Source: Silene conica
Taxonomy: Eukaryota > Streptophyta > Magnoliopsida > Caryophyllales > Caryophyllaceae
NCBI GenBank assembly: GCA_029255685.2
Contig: CM055318.2
Coordinates: 14,575,001 to 14,639,000 of the forward strand
Reading direction: 5' to 3'
DNA length: 64,000 nucleotides
How positions within the stretch are numbered: the stretch's first letter is position 1; each line of letters opens with the position of its first letter. Below the pieces are notes generated by a model. The model was not told the origin of the DNA. It was given only the letters and a program-made list of their open reading frames with translations, and did not search any database. A program made the position numbers and the translations under genes. Shown one piece after another: positions 11,804 to 22,285 of this stretch.

Positions 11804-11988
11804 TCTTTTCGCCAGTACGAAAATTTTCAGTGGAATTGGTAGCTAGTGGGGCCCAATTTCTATTATTATATATTATTAAGATTTTCACACTTTTGGTGAA
11901 AATGGGTGAAAAGCCCCAATGTGGATGGTCTAACATACTTCTGCAAAGTCACAGACTTTAACTGCACCTTTGTTCCGTCCTACATTCA

Positions 11989-12228
<240 letters not shown>

Positions 12229-12749
12229 TTAAATAGGTTGTGAGTGCGGTCTTAACTTACAACAGTCCTAAACGACAATTTGCATAGAATGTGACATAAA
12301 TGTTGCATATGAATTATGATAGATTGGTTACCTGATGATGCAAGTAAAAAGAGGAGCGAAAAACACAACATAAATGTGGAGGCTTGTTTCTTGACAAGCA
12401 ATTCCATGTCAAATTTAAGTAGATGAGTAGAACCCACCTGTTACTAAAGTGTAGTTACTAAAGAAGAAGAAGAAGTAGATGATGATGATGTTAATGAGTT
12501 GGACAAGTATGATTATACAATAAACTCAGCTTGGAGAAAAGTGTAGAAGTTCTTTACTTTTTGTTCAATCAATTCCAAAATTGGAATTTTGGTGAAAGCC
12601 AGTGTCTTTTAAATGAGGAAAATGATTTTAATGGTGGATAAAGCTTAACCAAACTACTCCAGTACTACCTCCTCCGTCTCCACATCAGTTTATCCTTTAT
12701 TCTGACACAAATCAACGAAAAATATGAAAATTAGTTATTTGATTGACAA

Positions 12750-12990
12750 TGAGAAAACCAGAAGACAAGCATATGGAGAAGATGATTGTTATTATTTTCT
12801 GAATGATCCACAACTCAATACATCCACTGATTTTATAGTAAGGCTAATCTCTTTGCCTACTCATAAACTCCTAGTATCCCTATTGTAACCGACTACTATT
12901 AAATATATACAATAAACACATGTATTTAATATAATGCTACATATACCAAACAGAATGTGTATCACACAAGACGGTACCCATAATCTAAGA
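12750..12990 (-). repeat. 3' LTR of the young copia element
   Basis: 241 bp, almost identical to 17446-17686. On the element's strand it follows the polypurine tract. As the LTR nearest the GH5 gene and in the same orientation, it could supply promoter activity to it; that is inference. Confidence 0.95.
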
Positions 12991-12997
12991 CTCCCCC

Positions 12998-15900
12998 TCA
13001 AGTTGGAGCACGGGGCAAACCGAGACCCAACTTGTACGACAAGTGATCAAATAATTCTCCTCCAAGGGCTTTAGTGAACAAATCTGCGATTTGTTCCTTG
13101 CTTGACACATGATGCGCGCGGATCACATTGGATACCAAATGTTGACGAACAAAATGACAATCAATCTCAATGTGTTTCGTTCGATCATGAAACACGGGAT
13201 TCTTCGAAATATGAAGTGCAGCTTGATTGTCACAAAACATAAGCATCGGATTTGTGTGAAAAACGCCAAGTGAAACAAGGAACGACTTCACCCATAATAA
13301 TTCGCTTGTGACCGATCCCATGGCCCTATACTCCGCTTCAGCCGTTGATTTAGCCACCGTAACTTGTTTTTTTGCTTTCCAAGAAATTGGTGACCCGCCA
13401 ATCGAAACAAAGTAACCACTTAAGGACCTCCTTGTGACGGGACAGCCAGCATAGTCTGAGTCACAATACCCGCGCAATTGAAAATCCGAATTGGCATTGA
13501 AGGTGATCCCCTTACTTGGATTTCTTTTAACATATCGAACTACGCGCAAAGCGGCATCCCAATGTTCCTTCTTTGGCTCGTTGACGAATTGCGAGAGCAC
13601 ATGAACAGAGTATACAAGGTCTGGCCTGGTTATCGTTAAATAGACTAATTTCCCAACTAGTCTTCGGTATTTCATAATATCCGTCAAAACAGGCCCCTTT
13701 GCTAGGCCTAAATTATGACGAGATTGAATAGGAGTGTAAGCCGTCTTTGCCCCTGCCATGCCACTTTCTTCAACTATATTTATGGCATATTTCCGTTGGT
13801 TAAGAAATAATCCATTAACTCCATGAGCCACCTCAATTCCAAGAAAGAACTTAAGTTTACCCAAGTCTTTTATGCCAAATTGCTTATCAAGAAAGGTCTT
13901 GAAATTATCACACGCCACTCGACTATTTCCTACTACTACCATATCATCGACGTAGACGAGAACGCCAATAAATATGTCAGCACGGTTTAATGTAAATAAT
14001 GAATAATCCGCCATGGATTGAACAAAACCATAATTCTTCAAGGAAATAGTCAATTTTGCGAACCAATTACGCGAGGCTTGCTTTAAACCATAAATGGATT
14101 TCTTCAATTTACATACCTTTCCTCCTTTGTCTCTTTCAAATCCTTGTGGAAGTCGCATATATACATCTTCTTCAAGATCTCCGTGCAAGAAGGCGTTATT
14201 TACATCCAATTGTTCTATAATCCACTTCTTCTTTACGGCCACGGCGAGCAAACATCTCACACTTGTCATTTTTGCAACCGGCGCATAAGTCTCATGGAAG
14301 TCAATGCCTTCAACTTGTGGAAATCCTTGAGCCACAAGTCTCGCTTTGTATCGTTCAATTTCTCCATTTGCACGATATTTAATCTTGTATACCCATTTAC
14401 ATCCAATTGCTTTCTTCCCTTTCGGTAAGTCGACAATTATCCAAGTTCCATTGCTTTCTAACGCATTAATTTCCTTTGTCATTGCTTCACACCATCTCAC
14501 ATTTTTTGCTGCTTCATGATATGAACTTGGTTCCTTCTGCTTATCTATTTTTGCTAGAAAACAATTGTGTGCCTTTGAAAAATAATCGTTAGTAACATAA
14601 TTGATTAATGGATAACGAGTACCTGTCGTAGAGGAAGTGGACTGTGTACGGTGAGCATCTTGAGTCGGGGTAATTACTCTTGTTGACTTGCAATAATAAT
14701 CCTTCTTCCATGCCGGCTCGAATTTCTCTCGAGCTCCTCTCCCCATTCTGTTTTCATGGGTCTGATCATCAGTCCCTGTCCCCATTCTGTTTTCGTTGGT
14801 CTGATCATCCGTCCCTGTTATGTTTTGGTTTTCGGGCTCCCTCATCTCGCCATCTCCAACCTCATTTACTGTTGACAAGTCATCCTCACTTGTATCCTTA
14901 TCAATACTCTCCATGTCTATCCAATTACTCTCATTTAGTGATACATCAGTGCGTGGTTTTAATTGCCCATCACCAATAACATTCGAATAGGGGTAGACAT
15001 GTTCAAAGAATTTAACGTCATGGGATACAAAGACTCGTTTCTCTTTAAGATCATACACCTTCCATCCCTTCTTACTATGTGGATATCCTATAAAAATACA
15101 TCGTTTTCCACGCTCCTCAAACTTATCCCTCGGTTTTTTATTATTGTGTACATAACATAGGCACCCAAAAACTTTAACATTCTCAAAATTTGGTCTTTTG
15201 CGATAAAGAATTTCGAATGGAGTTTTGCCATCCAATAATGGTGTAGGGGTTCGATTTATCAAGTATGCAGCGGTCAAAACACATTCCCCCCAAAAATGTA
15301 AGGGCAATCCTCCTTCAAAACGTAGGGCACGAGCTTTCTCTAATATGTGACGGTGTTTCCTCTCTACTCTGCCGTTTTGTTGGGGTGTGCTAGTATTGCT
15401 AGTTTGAAATAAAATCCCATTTTCCTCATAATATTGTTGCATTGGTCCCGACAACAATTCTGTACCATTGTCGCTTTGAATTTTTTTAACATGGGTCTCA
15501 AATTGGGTTTTAACCATTTGACAAAAGGTTTTCATAAAATAACCTGCTTCACTTTTATCCTTCATAAGATATACCCAAACGGCCCGACTATGGTCATCGA
15601 CGATGGTCAAAAAATAATGAGCCCTTGTTAAACTAGCAATTTTATACGGTCCCCAAATATCACAATGTATTAAGCCGAACAAAATATCACACCGTTTATT
15701 ATTCAACTTAAAAGGTGTACGTGATTGTTTTGCGCTACAACAAGAATCGCAAACCGTATCCGATGTCCAATGTAAATTATTGCCAACTAAATCAGAAAAA
15801 CTGAGAAAAATACTCTTAGATGGGTGTCCAAGCCTCTTATGCCACAACTTTGCTTCCTTCGTGACAGTGATGCGAGCAACTACTTCCTTCTCCTTCGATT

Positions 15901-17095
15901 TGTAGTAATATACCCCATGACGATGCTCACCGCGTCCAATCATCATCCTCGTACTCAGGTCCTGTATTTCACAAAAATCGGAATGAAATGTTACTATACA
16001 ATTATTTTCACAAATGAGTTGCTTAATAGAGATTAAATCACAAGTAAGGGTTGGTACAAATAAGACGTCCTTCAATACAAAGTTCGTGCACAATCGGATT
16101 TCACCATGAACTTTTGTCTCAACCTTCCTGCCATCGGGTAGGCTCACAGTTGAACACCCATTTTCGACCCAAACTTTTTCCAATAATTCTCTCTTTCCTG
16201 TCATATGATGAGAACATCCGCTATCTAGCATCCATTCAACATTAAAATTCACTTTCATACCTTTCAATTTTTCATCTCCCTCCGGGCTTCCTTTGAGCAA
16301 CAATTTTAATCGCTCGAATTCTTCACTGGTGAATGAATAAGTCTGTTGAGTCGAATCTGACCCTTTTGTTCCTGAGGAATTCCCGACTGCATTTGCTTGG
16401 TAGTTCTCTTGACTGTGGCCTCTTCCCCTGCCACGGCCAGAACCTCGCCTTTCTCGTCCTCTTCCGCGTGATATCACAACATCATAGCCATGTTTATTAT
16501 AACAATTTTCATCAGTATGATAATACTTTCCGCAAAAAGAGGACTGTGGTGGTGGATCTGCCTCTTCATTCTCGGTTTTGTATCTCCAATTCCTGTTTTG
16601 TCCTCCAGTACTTCTAATTGACATTGCTGCCTCCATTCCCACTTTATCTTCTTTGTCTCTTGTGATTGAGGCATGTGTCTCTTCTCTGAGAACAACAGCA
16701 TATGCACGATTCAAATCGACAATTGGATCGTCCATCAATAAATTTGTTCTCACATGTCCATATAATTTAGAATCCAATCCCATTAAAAATTGGTGAACTT
16801 TCTCCTCTTCTCGTTCTTGGAGTATCGATTTAGCCGCTCTACAGGTACAAGATTTTATCTTGCTATAATTTCCCAACTCATCCCATATGGTTTTGAGTCG
16901 AGTATAATATTCTACTACTGTATCGCTCCCTTGCTTGCATTCGTTGAGATCGCCTTTTAATTGGTGAACTCGTGGGGCGTTTCCGGCTGAATACCTAGCA
17001 TGTAATTCTTCCCAAATTTCTGCTACCGGTTGCGTAAAGGTAATGCTTGGATGTAACTTCTCATCGATCACGTTACGTAACCACGCTCTTATCAT
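12998..17095 (-). CDS. Copia gag-pol long frame
   Basis: A 1365-residue frame. In order: gag (to about 185, with HQFLMGLDSKLYG), a zinc knuckle-like CGKYYHTDENCYNKH, protease WMLDSGCSHHMTG (about 290), integrase zinc motif (HKRLGHPS) and core (HCDIWGPY; QSDNGTELLSG; PQQNGRVERKHRH), RT with YVDDMVVVG (about 1020), and RNase H with KSTAEAEYRAMG (about 1250). All copia domains are present and in the expected order. The protein would copy and integrate element RNA. Confidence 0.92.
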   Translation of the reverse strand: MIRAWLRNVIDEKLHPSITFTQPVAEIWEELHARYSAGNAPRVHQLKGDLNECKQGSDTVVEYYTRLKTIWDELGNYSKIKSCTCRAAKSILQEREEEKVHQFLMGLDSKLYGHVRTNLLMDDPIVDLNRAYAVVLREETHASITRDKEDKVGMEAAMSIRSTGGQNRNWRYKTENEEADPPPQSSFCGKYYHTDENCYNKHGYDVVISRGRGRERRGSGRGRGRGHSQENYQANAVGNSSGTKGSDSTQQTYSFTSEEFERLKLLLKGSPEGDEKLKGMKVNFNVEWMLDSGCSHHMTGKRELLEKVWVENGCSTVSLPDGRKVETKVHGEIRLCTNFVLKDVLFVPTLTCDLISIKQLICENNCIVTFHSDFCEIQDLSTRMMIGRGEHRHGVYYYKSKEKEVVARITVTKEAKLWHKRLGHPSKSIFLSFSDLVGNNLHWTSDTVCDSCCSAKQSRTPFKLNNKRCDILFGLIHCDIWGPYKIASLTRAHYFLTIVDDHSRAVWVYLMKDKSEAGYFMKTFCQMVKTQFETHVKKIQSDNGTELLSGPMQQYYEENGILFQTSNTSTPQQNGRVERKHRHILEKARALRFEGGLPLHFWGECVLTAAYLINRTPTPLLDGKTPFEILYRKRPNFENVKVFGCLCYVHNNKKPRDKFEERGKRCIFIGYPHSKKGWKVYDLKEKRVFVSHDVKFFEHVYPYSNVIGDGQLKPRTDVSLNESNWIDMESIDKDTSEDDLSTVNEVGDGEMREPENQNITGTDDQTNENRMGTGTDDQTHENRMGRGAREKFEPAWKKDYYCKSTRVITPTQDAHRTQSTSSTTGTRYPLINYVTNDYFSKAHNCFLAKIDKQKEPSSYHEAAKNVRWCEAMTKEINALESNGTWIIVDLPKGKKAIGCKWVYKIKYRANGEIERYKARLVAQGFPQVEGIDFHETYAPVAKMTSVRCLLAVAVKKKWIIEQLDVNNAFLHGDLEEDVYMRLPQGFERDKGGKVCKLKKSIYGLKQASRNWFAKLTISLKNYGFVQSMADYSLFTLNRADIFIGVLVYVDDMVVVGNSRVACDNFKTFLDKQFGIKDLGKLKFFLGIEVAHGVNGLFLNQRKYAINIVEESGMAGAKTAYTPIQSRHNLGLAKGPVLTDIMKYRRLVGKLVYLTITRPDLVYSVHVLSQFVNEPKKEHWDAALRVVRYVKRNPSKGITFNANSDFQLRGYCDSDYAGCPVTRRSLSGYFVSIGGSPISWKAKKQVTVAKSTAEAEYRAMGSVTSELLWVKSFLVSLGVFHTNPMLMFCDNQAALHISKNPVFHDRTKHIEIDCHFVRQHLVSNVIRAHHVSSKEQIADLFTKALGGELFDHLSYKLGLGLPRAPT

Positions 17096-17445
17096 CGCAT
17101 TGCACTGTCGCCACGCGACAGTTTCGACAGTCTCCTCCCCTTCATTTAATTCTGGTTTTTCAACTTTCCCTTCTAAAATATCTAATTTGTTTTTGGCATC
17201 CAGTCCATTTTTAACTGCCTCAGCCTACAAATCATAATTTTTTCCATTGAAAACGATATTGGTGACATTGAGATTTGGACTTTCTGAAGGGTGGAGATAC
17301 ATTGGCGATGTCGTCGGGATGTTCTTTGGACCACCACTGCCATCGCCTTTCAGTGTATCATTTCCTGTCATGGTGTGAATTTTTTATTTTATTTTATTAT
17401 ATAATATATTTTTCTTTGTGAATAGAATTCTAGCTCATGATACCA

Positions 17446-17686
17446 TGAGAAAACCAGAAGACAAGCATATGGAGAAGATGATTGTTATTATTTTCTGAAT
17501 GATCCACAACTCAATACATCCTCTGATTTTATAGTAAGGCTAATCTCTTTGCCTACCCATAAACTCCTAGTATCCCTATTGTAACCGACTACTATTAAAT
17601 ATATACACTAAACACATGTATTTAATATAATGCTACATATACCAAACAGAATGTGTACCACACAAGACGGTACCCATAATCTAAGA
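17446..17686 (-). repeat. 5' LTR of the young copia element
   Basis: 241 bp, followed on the minus strand by the primer binding site TGGTATCATGAGC. Its outer edge abuts the GACAA target duplication. Confidence 0.95.
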
Positions 17687-18013
17687 GACAACCCGACTAA
17701 ATTGAATCTGGGGTCAAATTATTTATTAAAAACCTGAAAATAAAAACGTAAATTTTGAATAAGACCGTCCAAACTGAAATAGGTAACAATTGATTCATGA
17801 GACAAAGGGAGTAAAAAATTGGAACAATTGTTTTTAACACGATTATTAAGAAAGTGTTTGGAAAATGACATACGTCAATTTTTAGCATAGTCAAGGGTTT
17901 TAGCATGTTTGACCAGTCAATATGCCAATTTGTTTTCTTAAAAAACTTGAACAACAATCCAAAATTTAATAATTGTTCCATTTAATCCCAATCTCAAGTG
18001 TTCCAAAACAACC

Positions 18014-18141
18014 GAAAAGGCTGGAGTTAACCTGGTGTAGGGAGGGTTTGCTACACTTCCAATGAGAGGGTGTCATGTGTCCATTTTGTTGGAATCTGAT
18101 TTTGTCCACTTGCATGATGACCCCACCTAATTACCCACTTA
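18014..18141 (+). repeat. Left terminal inverted repeat of the giant MULE
   Basis: Matches the reverse complement of 50351-50472 over about 125 bp with small gaps. The best block, 18030-18068 around GTGTAGGGAGGGTTTGCTAC, is nearly identical. Weaker similarity continues into AT-rich sequence to about 18420. Confidence 0.85.
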
Positions 18142-18235
18142 GTTATAGTTTAATACATGTTTACTTTTTGTAATTTTGTACTTTTTCAACACATTTTGTT
18201 TTGGAGAATACATTTAAGGTATTTTGTATTTAATA

Positions 18236-18330
18236 TGTACGGTATACGGGATACGGTATACATTTATACGGTATTTATACGGTATACGGTATATGATATA
18301 CGGTATTTATCCCGTATACTTTATTTTTAT
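18236..18330. repeat. TACGGTATA array in left MULE end
   Basis: Eight or so units of TACGGTATA or TATACGGTAT, partly palindromic, about 220-315 bp inside the left end. A matching array sits at the same depth in the right end. Confidence 0.7.
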
Positions 18331-18609
18331 ATATATTTTTTAATATATTACTTTTTTAGTATCCGTATTTTTCGTATCTTAATGTCGTATTTATACGGTA
18401 TTTTTCTCAATTGAATATTTTTTTACTAAAATTAGAAAAAGAAAAAAAAACATAGATTATTATTTAAAAAAAGAGAAGAGAAGATGATATATTTATTAAA
18501 AAAATTATTTTTAAGTAACTGGAAAAAAAATAAGTAGAGATAGTTTTTTATGGTTTTTTCCCATTAACCACTTCCTGAGTAGTCTTTATATTTAATAAAG
18601 ATTGTGAAG

Positions 18610-18690
18610 TAAGCAGTTGTTTACAATGGGTGGGTTGGTTGATTGTTGTTTGCGTAAGTTGTCATTTGCTCCATAGGTTGCAGGTTCGAG
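18610..18690 (+). other. tRNA-like sequence (SINE remnant?)
   Basis: Contains a Pol III B-box-like GGTTCGAGCC preceded by GGTTGGTTGATTGTTG. It lacks a convincing cloverleaf, so I do not call a tRNA gene; it resembles a tRNA-derived SINE head. Confidence 0.25.
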
Positions 18691-18935
18691 CCTTGTTGAG
18701 TGCCTCTATGTTGTATTTTTGGTAATATTTTTTGTTGTGAGGGATTAATTAAATTCTTTTACTTGAGTTGTGTTTATTTTTGTGATGTCGTTCGTTTTAT
18801 TGAAAAAAATATTATTGTTTCGCTTGTATTTATTTTAGTTAATTTTTTAATTTGCAAAAATTGATAGACCAAACCCGTCTTCTTATTGACAAAAAAGGTG
18901 TATTAATGAAACCGAAAATAAAAGGTGTAAATCAA

Positions 18936-21454
18936 TTACAATATCCAACCAAATCTACTGTAATTTGTGTACAAAGAGTTGGAGAATTGCGACTGTTGTT
19001 GAGAGTCGGAGAACTGCGATGACGAGTATTGCGGCCAATACTGATGTGGCTGGGATACCGTGGGCGTCGTTTGAGAAGCTGCAAAAATCGGAGTGACGTC
19101 CGTGGGTGTGTTTCGTGTGTCGCTGAAACCGCTCATGTACGATGATCCTTCACCGTTAGGGGGTTGGGTTGCTCTGGTCGTACTCGTTGGCAGTATATTA
19201 CCCGCGACATCGATAGCCTTGGTGTTTCTCCTCCTCTTTTTATGCTTATCCAAACGTCTCCTCCCCGTCCCGCGCTTGCTTGGAGGGTCGACAATGTCGT
19301 CTTCCCGTCTCGCTGCGTTCGCCTTGGGCTGCTTTAAACTTAACCTATTCCGACCCAAACTCTCAATGACACCCCATCTGCCGCAAAGGAGTCTACGGCA
19401 TGTATCCCGGCCAGAGCCTCAAGTTCGTTGATTAGTTCATCCGTACGAGTCTTGTAGATTGAGGACGCCTCATCGCTTTGCATCGCCAACCTTTTAATGT
19501 AGTCGTTTTTCATACTCATCCCGACTGATTTTTTGTTGCGTTCATTCGTTTCCGGGTCGTAATACCCAACACGGATGGCCTCGTATCCTCGTACCAAGTC
19601 TTTTCGCCATCGATCCAAGATGTATTTATCCGGGATTCCCTTCACGTCTAACACGTCGAGGCACTTCATGATATGGCGGCATAAGATCCCACGGAATTCA
19701 AACATCTTACACCCGCAAATATAGTCACCGTTCCTCGTGTCGATGGTGACCTCGAAAGTCCTGCGATCTTTCCTCCAAATTGGCTCTGTGACCTTCGAAG
19801 TGGCCCTGTGCCTCTTAATGTGATCGATAGGGCTTGGCTGTGTTTCGACGTTGGTGCTAATGCATCCGTAAACCTCGGTCTTGACCTCTTTGAATTTGGC
19901 GTTCGTGTAAACCTTACTGTAGATAACCTCGAACAGCAATTGGGGATCCCATTTCAGCGGACTCTTTGTGTCTCTTGCGTTGTTCACCTTCTCGTCCTCT
20001 ACCTTTTTTTGTACGACGTCATTGTACTGGTGCATGAACTGAATCAGTCCAGTTTCAATATTCACGTGTCCTTTGATCAGCCTGTTTGTCTGCTCACTCC
20101 TCTGCGTGGAAGACATGCCAGCAGAGAAGGTGTCCTTCCAATACACCGGCATCCACCTTTCTCTTATCGACCACGCGTCGGCTAACCACCTGTTCTGTCG
20201 CAAGTGGTGTTTATCCAGAAATTCGGCCCACAGAGAATACAATTCATCGACCGTGACACTTTCGTGAACTATTGTGCGCATATCTTTGTCTATGGCATCG
20301 AATTTAGGATGGTGCTTCAAATGATTATCAAAGTTCTGTAGAACATGCCAAAGACACAACCTGTGATCCGTTTCCGGGAATACTGCTCTGATGGCCCCCA
20401 CCATTTTCCCGCATTGATCGGTCAGTAGCACCCGTGGAGCTCTGCCCATGCATTTTACCCAATTGTTGAACACCCAGGTGAAGGACTCTGTCTCTTCGTG
20501 TGATATTAACGCTGCTGCGTAGATTATTGTACTCCCGTGGTGGTTGACACCGACGAAAGGGCAGAATGGCATCTGATACTTGTTGCTTAGGAAAGTGCTA
20601 TCAAATGAGACGGGGTCACCAAATGCCTGGTACATGGCACGACACCTTGCGTCAGACCAAAAAATGTTGAGCAATTTATTGTCCGTGTCCTTCTCAACAT
20701 CGTAGTAGAAATCTGAATTCTGAGCTTTCAACATTTCAAAATGATCAAGTACCGCTTGCGCGTCACCGCGCAATCTGGTTTTGCGTCGTTCAACGTTCAC
20801 CAAGTTTTTGGCGTCCTTCCCGGTGAAAGGAAGATGTTGAAGTCCTCCAACCTCCCTAACGAGAGTGTTGAAGCTGCGGGTGATGGGGATGCCTGCCCTG
20901 TCATTCATCATCAACCTCTCTTTGAAATACTCGCTTACATGCCTGTAGTGGACGCAGTGTCGACTCATTTCCGGAGTAACTTCGTGGTTATGCTCCAAAT
21001 TACATGTTCTAATTTCGAATTTCCCATTTTCCTCATTCATTTGACCGAATATAAAAGTTGTACATACCTGGGGTTGTTTTATTTTCCGGGTTGGACTGGC
21101 CTCCGAACACATTAGCCTGATCTTGGACATCATATGGAACCGCGGTTCTTCCTCACCAGCGTCGTTCTTTCGTACACCTTGCGACTTGAAAGACGGCATA
21201 ATTGTGCTACTCCGGACATATAGTTCGAATCCCTTCTTGTATGCGTAGGTGAAACAGAAAGCGGTGAAGGTCTCCCCGGAATCAAATTCCATCCCTACGG
21301 TGGGCTCCACAGTAGGTCCTCCGTCACCATTTCCGACAAGAACATCCGCTGCCTCTTGTAGGATGTCGGTGTTGGTGTCAACCTCGTCAAAAATGTCGTT
21401 CTCTCCTGATTCCGATACCTGATAGTCTTCGTTTAAGTCAAAATTGGTGGCCAT
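18936..21454 (-). CDS. MULE transposase, FAR1/FRS-like
   Basis: The 704-residue frame 19340-21454 holds a FAR1-type zinc-binding N-terminal domain (GETFTAFCFTYAYKKGF ... CNLEHNHEVTPEM, about 60-165), the MULE transposase core (Asp in VSFDSTFLSNKY, Asp in LLTDQCGKM, CxxH in RLCLWHVLQNF, Glu in TVDELYSLW) and a SWIM zinc finger CGCKMFEFRGILCRHI (about 590). A second frame (18936-19358) continues with a basic, Ser/Gln-rich tail containing DPPSKRGTGRRRLDKHKKRR, which matches the usual end of FRS proteins. The two overlap in different frames around 19340-19400, so there is one frameshift or a small unrecognised intron. The gene reads toward the left end of the element. It would cut and paste the element; all catalytic residues are kept. 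Confidence 0.9.
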
Positions 21455-22061
21455 TAATAATTTGTATTTGGAGAAGATGAAGTTTGCAAGTTGAATATGA
21501 GTAATTAATTGTTTTCTTTTAAATTCTTGTTATTGTTTTGGGTAATTGTTATGTTTTAGTGTAAGCTTAATATTAAAATAATATTTTTAATTTGTTCGTT
21601 AATTTACGATAAACTGGTAGTATGGAGGAATATTTACGGTAAGAAACGTCTATTTTTAAAAACGACTATGTGTTCAATATGTTTACAAACTGGAGTCAAA
21701 TTAAAACGTTAATTTTTTATGAAAAATATTTTTTTTAAAAAAAGAAGTACGTAATGAATTTGTTTACTAACTGAAATTAATTTAAAAGGAAATTTGATTT
21801 TGAAATATGACAATTTTGAAAAACGAAAAGGCTTAGAATTTGTTTAGAAAGCTAAATAAAGAAAGAACGACTTGTGAATTAAAAAGACGACTAATTTCAT
21901 AAATGTAAATAAAATGCCGGAAAGATCTGAAAGATTAAATTTACTAGTTGCATTTCAAAGAATAAGTTAACTTTACAACTTTGATTTGAAAGATTTAGTT
22001 TGCAAGTTGATGATTAAGTCTTATTTTATTAAATTTTATAATTTTAGTTTTGGGTAGTTGT
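21455..22061. other. AT-rich upstream region of the MULE transposase
   Basis: No coding potential on either strand. As the sequence 5' of the transposase it should hold its promoter, but I see no decisive element. Confidence 0.4.
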
Positions 22062-22145
22062 GAAGCTTGTTGTGGAAGCTTTGCTTTAAAATGGGTTTTT
22101 GGAGAAGCTTGTTGTGGAAGCTTTGCTTTAAAATGGGTTTTTGGA
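22062..22145. repeat. Two tandem 42-bp units
   Basis: Two perfect copies of a 42-bp unit starting GAAGCTTGTTGTGGAAGC and ending GGGTTTTTGGA, directly before the telomere-type repeats. Confidence 0.9.
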
Positions 22146-22171
22146 ACATGGAATAGGGTTTCGGGTTTACG

Positions 22172-22285
22172 CTTTAGGGTTTAGGGTTTAGGGTTTAGGG
22201 TTTAGGGTTTTTGTATTTTTGATCAGAGTCTATGGTTTAGGGTTTAGGGTTTAGGGTTTATGGTTTATGGTTTAGGGTTTAGGGT
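22172..22285 (+). repeat. Interstitial telomere-type repeat (TTTAGGG)n
   Basis: Five consecutive TTTAGGG units (22172-22210), then after a short break a second run of three or more with degenerate TTTATGG units to 22285. TTTAGGG is the standard plant telomere repeat. Confidence 0.9.

Larger units (their letters stand above)
7845..11930 (-). mobile_element. PIF/Harbinger DNA transposon, two-gene, full length
   Basis: A 4086-bp element with terminal inverted repeats beginning GACCATCC (left GACCATCCGCATTGG, right GACCATCCACATTGG) and a 3-bp TAA duplication at 7842-7844 and 11931-11933, the hallmark of PIF/Harbinger. It encodes the usual pair, a Myb/SANT-like protein (10235-11479) and a DDE transposase (8390-9838), both on minus. 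Direct motifs near each end (TTCACC on the left, CTCAACTCAAGTTCAC on the right) are candidate transposase binding sites. It is inserted in exon 3 of the GH5 gene. Confidence 0.95.
12750..17686 (-). mobile_element. Ty1/copia LTR retrotransposon, nearly whole and young
   Basis: A 4937-bp minus-strand element with 241-bp LTRs at 12750-12990 and 17446-17686 and a perfect 5-bp duplication GACAA (12745-12749 and 17687-17691). A tRNA-Met primer site adjoins the 5' LTR and a purine tract (TTGAGGGGGAG) adjoins the 3' LTR. The LTRs differ at about four positions (under 2 percent), suggesting an age around one million years or less. Nearly all coding capacity is in one long frame; I count about one break outside it. 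Its 3' LTR points toward the GH5 start codon about 340 bp away. Confidence 0.95.
12668..17811. mobile_element. Stowaway-type MITE split by a copia element
   Basis: The left end (TA then CCTCCTCCGTCTCC) and right end (GAGACAAAGGGAG then TA) form an imperfect Stowaway inverted repeat with TA target sites. Removing the copia element 12750-17691 leaves about 202 bp, a normal Stowaway size. It lies in the promoter region of the GH5 gene. Confidence 0.6.

Noticed and set aside
14094-17237. Many plus-strand frames of 60-100 codons
   Set aside because: All mirror the 1365-codon copia frame on minus; no independent features.
22172-22285. True chromosome end
   Set aside because: Only a few TTTAGGG units with unique sequence on both sides; an interstitial tract.
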